In this document: in pieces, positions 8,845-20,253 of the stretch
Position numbering within the stretch: the first letter of the stretch is position 1
Layout of the letters: every line of letters begins with the position of its first letter
Origin: Lathyrus oleraceus
Lineage: Eukaryota > Streptophyta > Magnoliopsida > Fabales > Fabaceae
Reading direction: 5' to 3'
Assembly (NCBI RefSeq): GCF_024323335.1
Contig: NC_066583.1
Span: 268,541,416 to 268,605,415, forward strand
Length of the DNA stretch: 64,000 nucleotides
Program-made: the position numbers and the translations under genes
Notes under the pieces: model-generated
Seen by the model: only the letters and a program-made list of their open reading frames with translations
Told to the model about the DNA's origin: nothing
Database searches by the model: none

Positions 8845-11019
8845 CTAGTTCTCTTTCCGTGGTATATGCTGGAGGTTGACTTGCTCAAACCTCTTGAGTA
8901 ATCTGATGGTAACCACAAAATACATGATTAAATTTTCTTTAACACACATGTATTCTTTTGATACCTGCTTAATTACTAACTCGGAGTCTCCCATAATTTC
9001 GACATTCCTTTCCCCCAATTCTAGCAGTAGTTCAAGTCCTGTAATCAATGACTCATATTCTGCTTCATTATTTGTGCATACTCCTTCAATTCTGTATTTG
9101 AACTCTGCTGGAATTCCATCTGGAGAAATTATGATTCCTCTTATCCCAAATCCATTCTTATGCCTTGAACTGTCGAAGTATAATCTCCATGGCAATATGT
9201 CTACGTAATTTTGCACCATTTCGACCATTGAATGGTTGACAAGAAAATCTGCCACTACTTGCCCTTTCATCGCTTTTAAAGGCACGTATGTCAGAGAGTA
9301 CTCAGTTAACGCTAAAGCCCATTTACCAATTCGACTATGCAGAATTGGTTTGGATAACATGTGCTTAATAATATCAAAGTGAGAGGATACATACACATCA
9401 ACAGGCTTAATATATTGTTTTAGTTTCATACAAGAAAAATACAGGCATAGACATAGTTTTTCTATATCACTATACCTAGTTTCGGAATCATTAAGCATTC
9501 GACTAAGGTAATACACAGGTCTTTCGACACATTTTTCATCCTCTTGGACTAACATACTTCCTATAGTCAATTCTGAAGCTGCAATATACAACCTCATTGG
9601 CCTATTCCTAACAGGAGGGGCCAGTACTGGAGGCTTAGTCAAATACTCTTTAATTTTGTCGAAAGCCTCTTGGTGCTCTTCTTGCCACTTAAAGTTCTCA
9701 TTCTTTAGTCGAAGGAGTGGTGAAAAGGCTTTAGTTTTGCCACTTAAATTTGATATAAATCTTCTAAGAAAATTTATTTTACCCAGCAAGGATTGCAGTT
9801 CCTTTTTGGTCGACGGAGGCTTGACGTCCATAATGGCTTTTGTTTTGCTTTGGTTTACTTCGATACCTTTTTTATGCACCACAAAGCCAAGGAAATCACC
9901 CGCCTGCACACAAAAAGCACACTTTAATGGATTCATTTTCAATCCACATTTCGTCATCCTTAAAAAGGCCTTTCGGAGATGTTCGACGTGAGTAGGTCGA
10001 CCATTTGATTTTATCACAATATCATCAATGTATACTTGCATGAAATCTTCAATAAAATCATGGAACATTGAGTTCATTACCCTCTGATATGTTGCTCCAG
10101 CATTTTTCAATCCGAATGGCATGACAACCCACTCATATGTTCCCAAGGCTCCTGGGCATCGAAACGTCATCTTCGGCACATCTTCTTCTACAATAAAAAT
10201 TTGGTTATATCCAGAATAACCATCTAACATACTTAAATATTCAAAGCCAGCGGCCGATTCGACCAACATTTCTGCTACGAGCATGGCATACTCATCTTTG
10301 GGGGTAGCATCATTTAGATCTCTAAAGTCAATACATACTCTTAAAGACCCATTTTTCTTAATTACTGGCACAATATTAGCCAACCATTCGACATACCTTG
10401 CAGTTTGTATGAACTTGCTTTTTAGGAGCCTTTCTACCTCAGCTTTTATCTTTGCCATGATCTCTGGTGCGAAACTCCTAGGCGTCTGCTTTACTGGCTT
10501 TCTTCCAGTTTTTATTGGCAGTTTTAATTCGACCAAGTCCCTACTTAAACCAGGAATTTCGTTATAATCCCATGCAAAACAATCTTTAAATTCTTTAAGT
10601 AACGATATTACCTCAGATTTTAAGTCTTTGCCGATGTTAGCGCTGATGTATGTTGGCCTTTTGTCGCCATTTTCGCCAAGGTCGACTTCTTCTAAGGGGT
10701 CTTTTGGTCGCATCTTCTCCGGCGCCTTTGGGTCTTTTTCAAACCCTAAAGGTTCATCGTCACAAATACAGTCCAAACGCTGCATGTTGACGTTTCCTTT
10801 AGCCAAAACTGGCTTATCTGGAGACTCTGGCTCAATAACCAAATTACCTTTTTTCTTTAACACATAGGCTTCGACAGCCACGCTTTCTTCAGCCTCTAGA
10901 GCCGATTTTATTTTGTTCTCGGCAACGTATGCCGAAATCCTTTTTAGAGCTTCTAGCTCAGTCATCATCAGTGACATCCCCCCAGCATGTCGGTCGGATA
11001 CCTGTATAGGATGGATCAT
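8845..11019 (-). CDS. Reverse transcriptase-RNase H of element B
   Basis: This 724-residue open frame begins just after the protease region. Domains in order: a linker; RT (roughly residues 150-400) with VCIDFRDLNDATPKD and the catalytic YIDDIVIKS box; a connection; a first retroviral-type RNase H (about 440-590) with LYIAAS and YYLSR landmarks and apparently weakened catalytic residues; then a second, archaeal-type RNase H (about 615-724) with LYFDSS, TNNEAEYE and GDSELVIKQV. The tandem pair of RNase H domains is typical of the Tat lineage. The frame is open to 8847, where a TAG stands in place of an aromatic codon before the integrase region. It overlaps the upstream gag-protease frame by 62 bp in another phase because of a probable 1-bp indel. 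Confidence 0.9.
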   Translation of the reverse strand: MIHPIQVSDRHAGGMSLMMTELEALKRISAYVAENKIKSALEAEESVAVEAYVLKKKGNLVIEPESPDKPVLAKGNVNMQRLDCICDDEPLGFEKDPKAPEKMRPKDPLEEVDLGENGDKRPTYISANIGKDLKSEVISLLKEFKDCFAWDYNEIPGLSRDLVELKLPIKTGRKPVKQTPRSFAPEIMAKIKAEVERLLKSKFIQTARYVEWLANIVPVIKKNGSLRVCIDFRDLNDATPKDEYAMLVAEMLVESAAGFEYLSMLDGYSGYNQIFIVEEDVPKMTFRCPGALGTYEWVVMPFGLKNAGATYQRVMNSMFHDFIEDFMQVYIDDIVIKSNGRPTHVEHLRKAFLRMTKCGLKMNPLKCAFCVQAGDFLGFVVHKKGIEVNQSKTKAIMDVKPPSTKKELQSLLGKINFLRRFISNLSGKTKAFSPLLRLKNENFKWQEEHQEAFDKIKEYLTKPPVLAPPVRNRPMRLYIAASELTIGSMLVQEDEKCVERPVYYLSRMLNDSETRYSDIEKLCLCLYFSCMKLKQYIKPVDVYVSSHFDIIKHMLSKPILHSRIGKWALALTEYSLTYVPLKAMKGQVVADFLVNHSMVEMVQNYVDILPWRLYFDSSRHKNGFGIRGIIISPDGIPAEFKYRIEGVCTNNEAEYESLITGLELLLELGERNVEIMGDSELVIKQVSKEYMCVKENLIMYFVVTIRLLKRFEQVNLQHIPRKEN

Positions 11020-13102
11020 CTAAACGTTCCACATCCCAAATGAAGCCATGAGTCTCGTGCAGAGTTAGAGAAACAAACGCTTCACTCAGATTAGCGTACA
11101 CATCCTCAACTGGGAAACAAGGAGAAATGTTGGCCATCTTTCTCTTGAATTCCTTCTTACCGACATTGTTCACGTCAACCATGAAGTACCCTTGGTCAGC
11201 TTCGATATTTTTGACCACTCCATCTTCTCTCCAAATCACCAATCTTTGATGTGTTGAAGATGGTACGACTCCGACACCATGGAGCCATTCTCTGCCAAAT
11301 ATCAAGTTGTAACTTGGCTTGGCATCTATCACCATAAACAGTGTCGGCCTCGTTATTGAACCGACAGTGATATTCACCATGATCACACCCATGTTGCTTT
11401 TCGTCTTGCCCCCATAGTCAGACAAGACCACGTTGTTGGATCTGATGTCAGTATCATACTTGCCAATCTTCCTCAGAATATGGTGTGGCATGATGTTAAC
11501 AGTGGCGCCACAATCTACCAACACTTTGTTGATAGTTACACCTTCCACTTTGGCCCTAATCAACAACGGTTTCAAATGATTTTTCATAGTCATCGTGGGC
11601 CTTTCAAAAATTGCTTCTTGGCTCTCAGCAGAACCATCATTTAACACAAAGTAGCGTCTTGGCTGGTGTAAAGCCATTTCTTCAGCGTCGGTATCGTCTA
11701 CCGACTCCTCCACCTCAGTCACACAATTATATTCTTGTGGTAGAATTGACACCACATTGACTAAGATGTCTAGACTTGCTTCAGATTCTGAATTGAAGTC
11801 ATCAATAACTTCATCAAAACATTTCTCAGTTGGTCGACGGACATACTCCCTGATCCGTTCTTTTGCTGCTGTGTCGACCTTCACTACAACTTTCTTTCCA
11901 GCATTCGCCCCACTGGCCATGCCTTTTCCAGATATTTCTCTAGCAGCCTCTCTTTCGGTCTGCTTACGCCTCTGAAAGCGTCGCCATTGAGTCCTCGACA
12001 TGGGGTTCTTCCCCAAATAATTTTCAGAGACATGAGTCCTTTTCTCAGATTTGAACTCACGTCTGTAGTTAATTGCTAGACCTCCTCTAGCAGCAGCAAC
12101 CCCTTGTGGGGTTTCTTGTTTCCCCTGAGGCTTGACCCAGGTGCCTCTAGGAACACTTGCCGACTGTACGAAGCTCCTAGGCCTCGCCTGAGCACTTTCC
12201 ATAACTTTCTTTGGGACTCTTTCTTTCTGGTGCTCTCTGTTCAACCCATTTCTTTTGCTTTTACCCAATTGTAGCTTCTGGAAATTTTCAGCAGTTATTT
12301 TGTCGGTGACAGCACCACACCTAGGGCACAAGCAAACTTGTGAACCCTTATTCTTGCAGCAGTACAAGAAATCTAGCAGATCTCCATCAACCCTTGGGTA
12401 GACTTCAGCTATGTCAACATCTGGGCTTTCACCAGTTTGCTCCAGCATATCGGCCTCATCGTATTCGGTGATCTCGACCATGTTGATCTCGACTGGCTCC
12501 ACGAATAGAGCTTCCTCCTGGTGGAGAGGGTTAGCGTCGATCTTCATTCTACGGCCAGCAAATTTCAGCCTGCCTTCTTGAATCGCTTTCTGAACCAGAT
12601 CCCTGAAAAGGTAATAATTAGAGGTATTATGACCAAGATAATTATGATACTTACAAAATCCTCTTTTCTGTCTTTGTTCTAATGGTGGTATTTTAGTACC
12701 AGGCGGCACCACCATTTGACCATCTTTGACTAACAAATCAAAAATTTCTTCACACTTTGACACATCGAAAGTATAAGTTTTCGAAGGGAATTTTGGATTG
12801 TTTTCGACAGGATTTTCTCCTTGCGCAGGAAGTAATGATCGACACTCATAGGCAGATCCTGGCTTTAACTCAGCCACTTCAATTTCTAATTCGGTCGATG
12901 AGGCATAATCAGCCTCATATACTGGATCCGTTGCGTCATAGTCAACAAATGCTACTTTTTCTTTCTTAGCCTTATTGTATCTAACCTTTTCTAACCTTAG
13001 CCGTTCGAGATGTCGAACTCTATCAGCCAATTGTGACATACTCTTCACAAAAGTTGGGTCTATTTTCTTCCTAATGGAATAGTCTAACCCTCCAGCAGCC
13101 AT
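10958..13102 (-). CDS. Gag C-terminal part and protease of element B
   Basis: This 714-residue frame carries the end of the gag capsid region (VKSMSQLADRVRHLERLR), a long basic and acidic linker, and an aspartic protease near residues 520-640. The protease has LVDCGATVNIMP in place of the usual D-S/T-G triplet (the second residue is Cys here), then NLIFGREWLHG. It is continuous in phase with the frame at 14005-13280: three in-frame stops at 13280-13282, 13244-13246 and 13128-13130 separate them. The frame ends in TGA shortly after a six-C run on the plus strand (10978-10983), and the RT frame begins one base out of phase. The DCG in the protease may be a real variant or decay. Confidence 0.8.
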   Translation of the reverse strand: MAAGGLDYSIRKKIDPTFVKSMSQLADRVRHLERLRLEKVRYNKAKKEKVAFVDYDATDPVYEADYASSTELEIEVAELKPGSAYECRSLLPAQGENPVENNPKFPSKTYTFDVSKCEEIFDLLVKDGQMVVPPGTKIPPLEQRQKRGFCKYHNYLGHNTSNYYLFRDLVQKAIQEGRLKFAGRRMKIDANPLHQEEALFVEPVEINMVEITEYDEADMLEQTGESPDVDIAEVYPRVDGDLLDFLYCCKNKGSQVCLCPRCGAVTDKITAENFQKLQLGKSKRNGLNREHQKERVPKKVMESAQARPRSFVQSASVPRGTWVKPQGKQETPQGVAAARGGLAINYRREFKSEKRTHVSENYLGKNPMSRTQWRRFQRRKQTEREAAREISGKGMASGANAGKKVVVKVDTAAKERIREYVRRPTEKCFDEVIDDFNSESEASLDILVNVVSILPQEYNCVTEVEESVDDTDAEEMALHQPRRYFVLNDGSAESQEAIFERPTMTMKNHLKPLLIRAKVEGVTINKVLVDCGATVNIMPHHILRKIGKYDTDIRSNNVVLSDYGGKTKSNMGVIMVNITVGSITRPTLFMVIDAKPSYNLIFGREWLHGVGVVPSSTHQRLVIWREDGVVKNIEADQGYFMVDVNNVGKKEFKRKMANISPCFPVEDVYANLSEAFVSLTLHETHGFIWDVERLDDPSYTGIRPTCWGDVTDDD

Positions 13103-13119
13103 CTGAACAAGTTCATGTT

Positions 13120-14463
13120 CTGGTACTTACGTAAAGCACATGGCCTTCAATGATCTGAATCTATTCAGATAATCGTCGATACTCTCAGCAAACCTTCTCT
13201 TAATACTAGACAATTCTGCCAAACTAATTTTGGAGTGTCCTTCCTAAAATTGTTCATGGAACTTCTTTTCTAACTTGGCTCACGAATCAATCGAACTTGG
13301 GGACAAAGAAGTGAACCATGTGAAGGCAGCCTTAGTCAGAGAGGAAGGAAAGTTTTTGACTCTCAAACACTCATTATGAGCTAAATCTCCTGACTCGGTT
13401 AGATATCTGGCAGTATGCTCTATTGTCGACTCACCAGATTCTCCCCCAAACTTAGTGTACTTAGGCACTTTCATTCCTCTAGGTGCCTCAGTTTGGAGAA
13501 TAAACTCAACCAACGGGGAAGCATATAGTGGCCTTTGCAATGTGGCACTCATGCCATTCCTAGCCATAATCCTTTCGACAATAGTTGTCAAATTATTTTC
13601 TACTGCTAAGTCTTCTTGTCGATGTTGATCGAAAATTTGATCAATGTCTTGGTGTTGGTTAACCAACACCATTTGGTTACGTCCTGCTACTCCTGATTCA
13701 ACGCCTTGATTTTGTTGGGGTCTAAGGATTTGTCCCTCGTGGACTATCTCATCTTCTGCTGCCCCTATCTCCATCTGAACAGGAACGGTTTGTCTAACCA
13801 CTTGTGCCATCTGTCCAGCCGGTGCCCCTAGAAAATTACACAAGCGCGTCAATTGATTCGCCACCTGCCTATTTGTTTCAGCAGATTCCTGTATCATTGG
13901 ATTAAAAACTGTACACATTTGATTGGTTAACATATTAACCAACTCATGGTTACTACCATCCATTTGCTGCCTCAACACCGCTATTGAAGTGTTCGACAAC
14001 GACATGGTTCTATTCTGAGTATTATTCCTAACATTGCCCCCTTGCGCTTGTCTGAAAACAATGATGCACTTGATGTCGATTGATATCCTGACATTAAGGA
14101 ATACGACATTCCATAAAGAGGATCTGTGGTGCCAAAGCGAGGCACATAAGGTCTGAACGTCGTTATCGTTGATCCTGAACCTCCCGGTGGAGGTAAAGGA
14201 ATTGATGCTCCAACCGCACCCGTAGTCGACATCGTTGAGGTTGCACTTGTCATCGGCGGCAAAGTTGCAACCTGTGAGATTACTGTTTTCATAGTGGATA
14301 AAGTCCCTTGTGGCACTTCATCTGTATTGGAGTTTGACATTTTCGTAGTTCCTTGTGGCTTACTATATAGTTTGCCACTTCCAAGTTTCATGCAATTTCG
14401 TAACTGCACTAGCACGGTCCCACCAGGTGTGCCATTTTGTTTACTGTGGAAATTGGTAAACAA
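13120..14463 (-). pseudogene. Gag of element B (frameshift and three stops)
   Basis: Two overlapping minus frames together make the N-terminal and capsid parts of gag. The first (14463-13981, with a likely start Met at 14340) is Ser/Thr/Pro-rich and low in complexity. It ends out of phase with the second (14005-13280), which contains the capsid signature: VPKYTKFGGESGESTIEH, then CLRVKNFPSSLTKAAFTWF. The phase change maps to a T run on the coding strand (the A run at 14055-14058), so a 1-bp deletion is likely. Past 13280 the frame goes on through three stops, with SLAELSSIKRRFAESIDDYL still readable. Gag would form the particle in which reverse transcription takes place. Confidence 0.8.
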
Positions 14464-14859
14464 CCGCTGGTCCTCCCTAAGCCTTAAAACTGAGGGTTAC
14501 TTACAGGATCGACCAGTTGATCCTAAGACATGTGCTAGTGCGAGTGTGGCTTATTCAATTCGACAGAACAGCTTTGTGAGGAACGACTCTTGACAAAGTA
14601 TTGAACAAGCGCAGAGTTTTTTCCACACGAAAGGTTTAGATAATGCTATAGCCTATGGGTGACTCGTGACCGACAACACTAAAACATTCAAAAGACGTAC
14701 ACGACAAACACGTTTTTGGTGAACTCTATTATCGTAATAGAATCAGTGTCGACAGCGTAGACGACAACGTAAAGTGATAACTCAAAAGTAAATGAAATTA
14801 AAATAAAATGTTCAATGAGAACAATTGAAAAGTAAGGAAGTTGAATTGAAATAAATGTG

Positions 14860-15420
14860 GTGATTCACGTACATAGCACTCTTAAAAACTCTTGCTTCCT
14901 CGCGCTAGGAATGAGAAGTTTTTTACAAGTGATTTTAGTACAAGGTGAACACCCCGAGCCCCTCGTGGGATATTCTATTTATACTAAACTAAAGAAACTA
15001 CCTATAGGCCACCATCTTCTAAAAAATAGCAGACGTCGTGCCACACGATCTGCAACTGCTCTATACACGTTCTGCAAACAGCTCCATATTCTGGCGCCTA
15101 TTCTTCTTGTAACTGCTAGTCATTTTCAATTTCAAACTTCTCCCGCCCAGGTATTTAGGTCAACCTTGTCTTCTATTTGTTTGACACAACCCAAAATTCC
15201 TTAAGTCCCAATCTTCATTTCAGTCGACATAATGGATTTTCGACCAAACATGATTTTTCTGTCGGTTTCATCCCCTGATGACTTATGTTGTTCTCAACTC
15301 TTGCTTATCTTAGGCACATCTCCACCCCTTGATGGGGTATAAACCTTAAACTCATAAGGCACTTTCATTTATTACGCCTTCAACATGCCTTATAGATTTC
15401 TCGTGGTAACAGTCCCTTCA
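14860..15420 (-). mobile_element. Probable 5' LTR region of element B (borders uncertain)
   Basis: Upstream of gag on the minus strand is a noncoding region with a TATA-type promoter motif, then a long untranslated leader (14470-14860). A plausible LTR start (TGTTACCACGAG on the minus strand) lies near 15410. I could not find a clear primer-binding site or target-site duplication, and no second copy of this sequence is in the window because the 3' LTR should be left of element A. Confidence 0.35.
14975..14983 (-). promoter_or_regulatory. TATA box of element B
   Basis: The minus strand reads TATAAATAG, followed downstream by a GC-richer segment (CCCACGAGGGGCTCGGGGTG) as expected at a transcription start. 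It lies about 640 bp upstream of the likely gag start. Confidence 0.55.
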
Positions 15421-15539
15421 TTTGATTGGGCACATAATTTAAAACTTTTGGACCCCTTCATTTGTTGGGCTAGTAGAAAATAAGTTGAAGAATTTTTCCT
15501 GCCACCCCTTGAATTATACCTGGCACCCCCAATTTTTTG

Positions 15540-16090
15540 TAATATCAAAAATATCCCTCTCATTTTTTTCATTAGCAAAGTGCTGAAATTATTTATCTCT
15601 TGTATAAAAGATTTGGTAGGCTAATAAAAAAAATCCAATATGGATTTTTACCATTACTTTCAAAAAAAATTGATAAAACCATGTTAATTTGTGTATTTTA
15701 AAAAAAATGGTAATTCATATTCGATAGGCTAATAAAAAAACAAAGGTAATACAACCAATTTTTTTTATATAAATCTGGTATGTTTTGTAGTTTTCAAATA
15801 TTTGGAAAAATTGGTACAAAATCACAATTTGTTTTAAAAAGTCTTTGATTTTATACTAGATGTTTGATAAATCCGGTATAAAATCATAGATTTTTTGTAA
15901 TAAAAAGTGTGCTTTTATACCTATTTTTAAAAAACATGTATAAAATATATATTTTTATACTGGTTTTTTCAAAAATCGGATATATTATCAAAGATTTATA
16001 TTGCGTTTTTTAAAAATTCGGTATAAAAGCATAGACTTTATACCTTTTTTTTTTAGAATTCTGGTATTAATTGTCAAAATTAATTTAGTG
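15540..16090. repeat. AT-rich array of short inverted motifs (possible DNA-transposon subterminal repeats)
   Basis: The stretch has no gene. It contains many variants of a motif around GGTATAAAA and its reverse complement TTTTATACC, with A or T runs between (for example 15836-15890, 15915-15990, 16010-16070). Dense short motifs in both orientations resemble the subterminal repeats of CACTA-type elements, but I see no CACTA end or target-site duplication. The call is weak. Confidence 0.4.
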
Positions 16091-16199
16091 GTATTATGAT
16101 TAAAGTCCCAAGGAGGGTGTTAGGTACAATGCAAATGGTGCATGGTAAAAATCTCGATAAGTCGCTATAATGTTTTTTTCACAATACATTTACATATGG

Positions 16200-17690
16200 T
16201 TAAAGGAGTTATTCATTGCACCCTATTAATTTCTCATAAATTTTAGGAAAATCGAAAAATGTTCTTGCTCAGAAATTATCTTTTGGATACGTTCATTAGA
16301 ATGTATTGTTCATTTCGCCTCACTTAGTAAAATTTTAAGAAGTGTGTCTAAAATATAATATTTTTACAGCGAAAACATTGTCAACCATGAGCGTTATAAT
16401 GCCACCCTCTTTGTTTCCTAGCTCCTTCAACAAATTCATCAACCACACGACTTGACATTCACACAACAAAATTGAAATGTACTCAGGCCTCACAAGAAAA
16501 GAGGGTCATTATTGGTTCATTCTCCAAACACCAAGAGATTGATGTTTCACTGAATATAAAGATGTATTCAGTTGTAGACTTTCTATCATCATTATCTACA
16601 CCAATTGGAATCGATAAATTTGAGTAAATTACATTTTTTCCCTTGTCGATTACAAGAAAGATAATTCCGCACCCAATAGATCCTTTGATGATCTTAGAAT
16701 CTTCTTGACTGTTGCCAAGTGAGACACCTCAGTCTCTCCATGAATCTACTCACAATACCGACACAAAACGCCAAAATCAATCGCGTATTGCACAAGTAAC
16801 TAAAGGATCCAATCAACCTAATATATTGAGTTGGATTGACATCTTTCTCATCCCCGTTCTTCGACAACCGGGTCATCCGGAGTAATGGCAACATTACAAT
16901 GCTCTATTTCAAACTTCTTCAAAATCTCAAGTGCATGCCTAATTTGGTGCATGAGCAGTCCCTTCTTGGACTTGTAAAACTCAATACCAAGGAAGTATGT
17001 CATGAGGTCAAGGTCAATCATCTCAAACTCTTTCATAAGCTCACCCTTGAACCTAGAAATAAAACCTTTATCGTTGCTCGTAATAAAAAAATCTTTCACG
17101 TATAGACAAAGGATTATCAAACCTTCATTTGTATCCTTCTTCACATATACACCATTTTTTAATACACGCTTCTTGAAGTCAATCTCCTTTAAGAATCATA
17201 TTATCCTCTTCTTCCAAGCTCATGGAGCTTGTCTCAAACCGTATAATACTTTATTCAATTTGTAGAACTTTGACTCTTAGTTTTTCACAACAAAACCAGA
17301 GGTGTTCTACATAAACCTCTTCTTCAAGTTGTCTGTTCAAAAATGTATATTTGAAGTCTATTTGATAAATGAACCAATTGTTGTTGTTTTCAATCCCAAT
17401 AATTAATCATATGGTTCTAATTCTAGCCACCAGTGTAAATACCTCTTCAAATTCTATGCCTTCTCTTTGCAAAAATCTATTTGCAACTAATCGAGTCTTA
17501 TGCTTGATTGTTTCACCCTTGGGATTTGCCTTTACTTTGTACACTTATCTTACACCAATTGGCTTATTTACTTCCGATAGGTCAATTAACTCCCTAGTCT
17601 TGTTCTTCTCAAATGATTCCAGCTCCTCCTTCATAGCACAAATCCATTTTGGATCACTCAAGGCTTCCTTTATTTTAACTGGTTAAGATT
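16200..17690 (-). pseudogene. Copia C: reverse transcriptase and RNase H remnants
   Basis: At 17144-16848 the minus frame carries the RT core around LCLYVKDFFITSND, where the catalytic YVDD is changed to YVKD, then EFEMIDLDLMTYFLGIEF. 16894-16694 holds the RT C-terminus (YIRLIGSFSYLCNTR). RNase H follows at about 16560-16370 (CECQVVWLMNLLKELGN and TLMVDN) and fades out near 16200. The N-terminal RT part at 17690-17180 is readable only in pieces. The loss of the second-last catalytic residue and the frameshifts mean it is dead. Confidence 0.75.
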
Positions 17691-19500
17691 CGTCCATAAG
17701 TGAAAAATGGACAAAATCTGAATCATCATTGATATCGTTATCTTGGAATAACTCACATTCTTGGAGTCTAGCAGGAAAACTTCTTTGCCTTGATGATATT
17801 CTAACATTTTCTTTCATTCGGGCTTCAACGGGGGTTGGTTCTGCACCTTCCAGCACTAGAGAAACATATTTTTCACTAGTGTAAGTGATTGAAAAATTAA
17901 TGCAACTGGTTGCATTCTCACGCACTTATTTAATTTTGTCGAAAATGACATATTGGATGATCTCAATCCTTCTATTCAATGTATCATACAACTTGTAACC
18001 ACCGATAGAGTGATACCCTACAAGAATCATCAATTCTCCTTTATCATCCAACTTCTTCTAAGTTATCCCAACACATGTAGATATTCTATCGAACCGAAAA
18101 CTCTCAAGTGACTTAAATTAGGTTTAAATTCAGACCATGCTTCCTCTGATGTTATCTTCTCAAGCTTCTTTATTGGATATCTATTCAACAATATGCAGTT
18201 ATGGACACCACTTCTCCCCATAACTCTTTCAGCAAGTTCTTCCCCTTTAACATGCTTCTCACCATGCTCATGATCAATCGATTCTTCCTTTTGGTAACAC
18301 CATTTTGTTGCGGTGTATAGGGTGGTACTACCTTATGTGTTATACCCTATTGATCACAAAACCTCCCAAAGTCATTTGAGACATATTCGCCTCCACCATC
18401 TATTTTGAGAACTTTGAGTTTGTGATTTTTTGCCTTTCAACCATGGACTTGAACTTATTAAACACTTCAAGTACCTCATCCTTTCTTTTGATTAGGTACG
18501 TCCATATTTTTCTACTATGATCATTAATGAATCTGACAAAATATCTATTGCCACCAATGGAATCAACTTACATCGATCCACACACATCCAAATACACCAC
18601 CTCAAGATGACACTTGGTTATACACCCTGCATCCTTGTTGAATTTTTTTCTTATGTTGCTTCGCTTGCACACATTCTTCAATAATGTCAACCAGTATGTT
18701 GATCAATCGCATTTATGTAGCCATGTTGCTCCTTTGTAAGGCGTTGAGATCTCTAAAGTTGAGATGCATAACCCTATTATTCCATAACCACTCTTCTCTA
18801 CTAGTTGTAGTGATGAGACACCTATTCTCCATAACCTTTAACTCAACTTTGAAATTTCAATTAGCAGCCATAAGAGCTTTTAGGATTAAAACCCTGTTTG
18901 CATCCATAAAGCGTAACATCCTGTTCTCCATATGAATCTAGTAATCCTTCTCTAGTAATTGGCTAATACTTATAAGATTACACTTTATTCTGGGAATATA
19001 CAATACATCCTTTATTAAAGAATGCTCGTTATCTCTTCTCTCGATCGATACATCATACATCACTTCCGCCACTAGAGTGGTATCATCCGCAAACTTAACC
19101 TCATTCTTCATGGCACAATTGATAGTGAAAAACTAATCCTTCCTCCCCGTCATATGCGTTGAAAATTCGGAGTCCAAATACTATTGACCACTGTACTACA
19201 CTGGTTCTTTCGAAGTCACCATGACATTTTCTTCAGTATGCAACTAGTTGATATAATTGTGTAACCGATTACACTTCAACTGCGCAACATTTTTCAAATT
19301 GTTGTTGTTGTTGTCTTGCAACCTTTTGTTGACACATTCTACTTTTGTGATCGTGACCAAGAGTTTGTTCTATTCATCAAACTCTTTCCTTGCAACTATA
19401 TTCTTCTTCCACCTCTACCCCTTTAGATTGCTACCTCTAGGGTTGTTTGATCCAGCAAACCTATTTCCATTTTTCACCCTTTTAGAATGTTGATTTCTTG
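17690..19500 (-). pseudogene. Copia C: protease and integrase remnants
   Basis: Read on the minus strand, the integrase core is recognisable around 18420-18180: an Asp-containing VDGGGEYVS stretch, then PYTPQQNGV with the catalytic Glu region damaged. Around 19200-18960 are the protease end and the GAG pre-integrase region, with SEFSTHMTGRKD and DVLYIPRIKCNLISI. Stops interrupt it every 20-60 codons. The link region 17925-17683 keeps a short open frame with no identifiable domain. Confidence 0.6.
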
Positions 19501-19542
19501 AAATTTTGGGACTCTTTTCCACCAAAATTATGAAATTTCCCT

Positions 19543-20253
19543 CTACCTTTGTTCATGGGCCACTTTCCCCTTCGCCTTTTTGTCTCTCTCATTGAAACGA
19601 GCTTGCAAAGCGATCTCTGCATTTACCTTATTAACATTCCTTTCCTCAATTCTATACTCATATGCCTCAAGAGATCTTTGCATATCCTTTTTACTCATCA
19701 TTGAAAGATCATTTGATTCCTCAATCGCTAATACTATGTTATCGAACCTTGTCATAAAAGAATGCAAGATTTTTTGCAATAACATACTTCTTTGTAATCG
19801 TTTCTCCACACACATTTACTTGGTTCACCAACTGAGTAATTATCATCGTAAAACAATTAACGGTATCCTTCTCCTCCATTTGAATCAACTCAAGTGTCTT
19901 TTATGAATTTGTAACTTCATAACTTTCACCTTGTTATCCTATGCATACACATTATCCAAGATTTTCCACGCTTGATTCGATGATTCACAATCACCAACTT
20001 TCTCAAAGTTGCCTGTATCAACGCATTGATGGATTAAAAACATAACCTTGAAATATTTCTTATTTTCTTCCTTATATGATGCTCATTATTCATCTGTTGC
20101 ACCTTCAATAAGAGGATTCACATTGTTCTTGATCACATCAAGAACATCTTGGTTGCCAAATAACACCTTTATTTTCTCTCACTATTTATCATAATTCTTC
20201 GCATCAAGGATACGTAGATTTACATGAATTCTTTCATTGGAGACAAAAGTCAT
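19543..20253 (-). pseudogene. Copia C: gag remnant
   Basis: The likely start ATG is at 20253-20251. The frame, broken by stops, reads through a UBN2-type copia gag: a segment with ENKKYFKVMFLIHQCV, then a longer open part at 19815-19543 (90 residues, FMTRFDNIVLAIEESNDL and a charged C-terminus). A Cys/His knuckle is not clearly kept. Confidence 0.65.

Larger units (their letters stand above)
4432..15420 (-). mobile_element. Tat-lineage Ty3/gypsy element B, interrupted at its 3' side by element A
   Basis: Read on the minus strand the order is probable 5' LTR (about 15.4-14.9 kb), gag, protease, RT, RNase H, archaeal-type RNase H, integrase, then an extra gene in antisense. Integrase follows RT/RNase H, so this is Ty3/gypsy. 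The dual RNase H and the antisense downstream gene are features of the Tat lineage. The 3' LTR is not visible: element A (1-4431) abuts the antisense gene, so the missing part should lie to the left of A. The coding regions carry several nonsense codons and two 1-bp frameshifts, so the copy is not autonomous. The right border is approximate. Confidence 0.75.

Noticed and set aside
8876..10867. Several plus-strand frames of 70-110 codons opposite RT.
   Set aside because: They are shadows of the RT/RNase H coding strand.
16100..16130. GGAGGGTGTTAG looks like a copia polypurine tract and LTR start on the plus strand.
   Set aside because: No copia coding sequence on the plus strand precedes it, and the neighbouring copia relic is on the minus strand. 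It could not be tied to an element.
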